From NCBI GenBank assembly GCA_026706505.1, contig JAPOYQ010000177.1, positions 1 through 7,311 of the forward strand: 7,311 nucleotides of DNA, written 5' to 3'. Shown here in pieces: positions 6,638-7,311 of this stretch (position 1 is its first letter; the number at the start of each line of letters is the position of its first letter). The notes under the pieces were generated by a model, which was given only the letters and a program-made list of their open reading frames with translations, did not search any database and was not told the origin of the DNA. This stretch comes from Gemmatimonadota bacterium. Lineage in GTDB: Bacteria; Latescibacterota; UBA2968; UBA8231. The position numbers and the translations under genes were made by a program.

Positions 6638-6643
6638 CTTCCT
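6638..6643 (-). promoter_or_regulatory. Ribosome binding site (AGGAAG) deciding a GTG start
   Basis: AGGAAG on the minus strand, 9 nt upstream of the GTG at 6628. No in-frame ATG is available near the start of the PhyH homology, so this site supports the GTG. Confidence 0.6.
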
Positions 6644-6680
6644 GAGTGACTTTACTCAACTCATGAGAGTTTTAGGTATG

Positions 6681-6725
6681 GGATGCTTCGGCTCCGTTCC
6701 ACTCCGCTCAGCATGACAGGAACGG
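6681..6725. repeat. GC-rich intergenic repeat-like block with inverted repeats
   Basis: Part of the 146-bp non-coding gap 6629-6774. Read on the minus strand it contains TGTCATGCTGAGCGGAG followed by GGAGCCGAAGCATCC. This resembles the dispersed intergenic motif of the form TGTCATTCTGAGC...GAAGAATC that I recall from many environmental bacterial genomes. It contains two crossing inverted repeats: ATGCT (6683-6687) with AGCAT (6710-6714), and CCGTTCC (6694-6700) with GGAACGG (6719-6725). These cannot form in one simple hairpin. Membership of a repeat family is from memory; only one copy lies in this window. Confidence 0.45.
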
Positions 6726-6774
6726 CTGCTCCGTAACTTAGCTAACGCGGCATCGCTCTTCAACCAATGGCGAT

Positions 6775-7311
6775 TTACCATTCGGCCACGCGCTTTTTGG
6801 CGAAATAAGCTCGGTCCCACTCGGCTCCCCAGCCGGGGCCGGTCGGCGGCGCGATGTGTCCATCGACGGGAAGAGGGGGATTGAGCAGGCCGATCTCGCG
6901 GCCGATTTCATCGCGGCTGCCGCCGGGGAAATACTCGTAGTACGTGGTGTTTTGTAGGGCGCAGACTAGATGGGTGTGGACTAGGCCAAAAAGGCCGCCC
7001 GGACCGTTGAGTTCGATAGTGGTGCGATGGGCAGCGGCTATAGCGGCGAGCTTGAGGGTGGCTGTGGTGCCGTGGCGGGCGTTGGCGCGGACGAGATCCG
7101 TGGCCTCAGCGCGGATCCAAGCGGCGCAGAGTTCGTAGTCGTGCATCAGAGTTTCAAGGGCCATGACCGGTACGTCGAGTTCGGCGCACAGCGTTTGCAA
7201 GCCTTGGAGATCGCGGTCTGAGATGGCCTCTTCGAACCAGCCGTAGTTGAGTTCCTCCAGCGCGCGGCCAACGCGCAGGGCTTCGCGCAGGGTGTAGGGG
7301 CTGCCGGCTGC
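6775..7311 (-). CDS. Enolase-superfamily protein (mandelate racemase / muconate lactonizing enzyme type), C-terminal part
   Basis: C-terminal 178 codons of an enolase-superfamily enzyme; the N-terminal capping domain and start lie beyond the right edge. The visible part is the second half of the (beta/alpha) barrel. PYTLREALRVGRALEELNYG (residues 5-24) and WFEEAISDRDLQGL (25-38) match the canonical region before metal ligand 2 (Glu27), and DVPVMALE (46-53) ends in metal ligand 3 (Glu53). The two Glu are 26 residues apart, as in mandelate racemase (Glu221, Glu247). The first ligand Asp would fall at or just beyond the window edge. ATDLVRANARHGTTATLKLA (70-89) and TIELNGPGGLFGL follow, with Asn77 and Asn102 where mandelate racemase has Asp270 and His297. 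FEEA replaces the usual FEEP. The tail (GGSRDEIGREIGLLNPPLPV, GPGWGAEWD) is a typical lid-contacting end. It would act on a sugar acid or related carboxylate; the substrate is unknown. It is upstream of, and co-oriented with, the dioxygenase genes. Confidence 0.9.
   Translation of the reverse strand, partial: AAGSPYTLREALRVGRALEELNYGWFEEAISDRDLQGLQTLCAELDVPVMALETLMHDYELCAAWIRAEATDLVRANARHGTTATLKLAAIAAAHRTTIELNGPGGLFGLVHTHLVCALQNTTYYEYFPGGSRDEIGREIGLLNPPLPVDGHIAPPTGPGWGAEWDRAYFAKKRVAEW

Noticed and set aside
6738..6770. Possible promoter or terminator around the TTAGCTAA palindrome (6738-6745), with a TTGAAG-like -35 on the minus strand
   Set aside because: The -35/-10 match is weak and the palindrome is only 8 bp with no T-run, so neither call can be supported.

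Overview
The window is a GC-rich bacterial segment of about 7.3 kb, densely coding, with two oppositely oriented gene blocks that meet tail to tail at 4779/4780. It looks like a Gram-negative bacterium, because a TonB-family gene is present. My best guess is an environmental or marine lineage of the Planctomycetota / Poribacteria / Latescibacterota type. That guess rests on two family-level impressions: metal-ABC permeases carrying DtxR-like tails, and tandem PhyH dioxygenases beside an enolase-superfamily gene. It is inference, not a taxonomic result.

Plus strand, 1-4779: a tightly packed operon for a Tro/Znu-type divalent-metal ABC importer. In order it holds a substrate-binding protein (5' end off the window), an ATPase, and two integral membrane permeases. 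Each junction is a 4-bp overlap or a 2-nt gap with a Shine-Dalgarno sequence just upstream. A TonB-family protein follows 13 nt after the second permease and is probably co-transcribed. Both permeases carry a C-terminal extension of about 140-150 residues that resembles a DtxR/MntR metalloregulator (winged helix plus metal-binding/dimerisation region). The transporter may therefore carry its own metal sensor. TonB would supply energy for an outer-membrane receptor, and the ABC importer would carry the metal across the inner membrane.

Minus strand, 6628-4780: two non-identical PhyH-family Fe(II)/2-oxoglutarate dioxygenases separated by 9 nt, then a small SUI1/YciH (eIF1-like) gene overlapping the second dioxygenase by 8 bp. 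These three look like one transcription unit.

Minus strand, 7311-6775: the C-terminal 178 codons of an enolase-superfamily (mandelate racemase / muconate lactonizing enzyme type) protein, running off the right edge. By manual alignment, the Asp and His of the classical mandelate racemase catalytic dyad are both Asn here.

The only sizeable non-coding gap is 6629-6774 (146 bp). It contains a GC-rich inverted-repeat-bearing block that looks like a dispersed intergenic repeat, and the ribosome-binding site of the first dioxygenase. I see no RNA genes, CRISPR arrays, insertion sequences or integrase-type genes.
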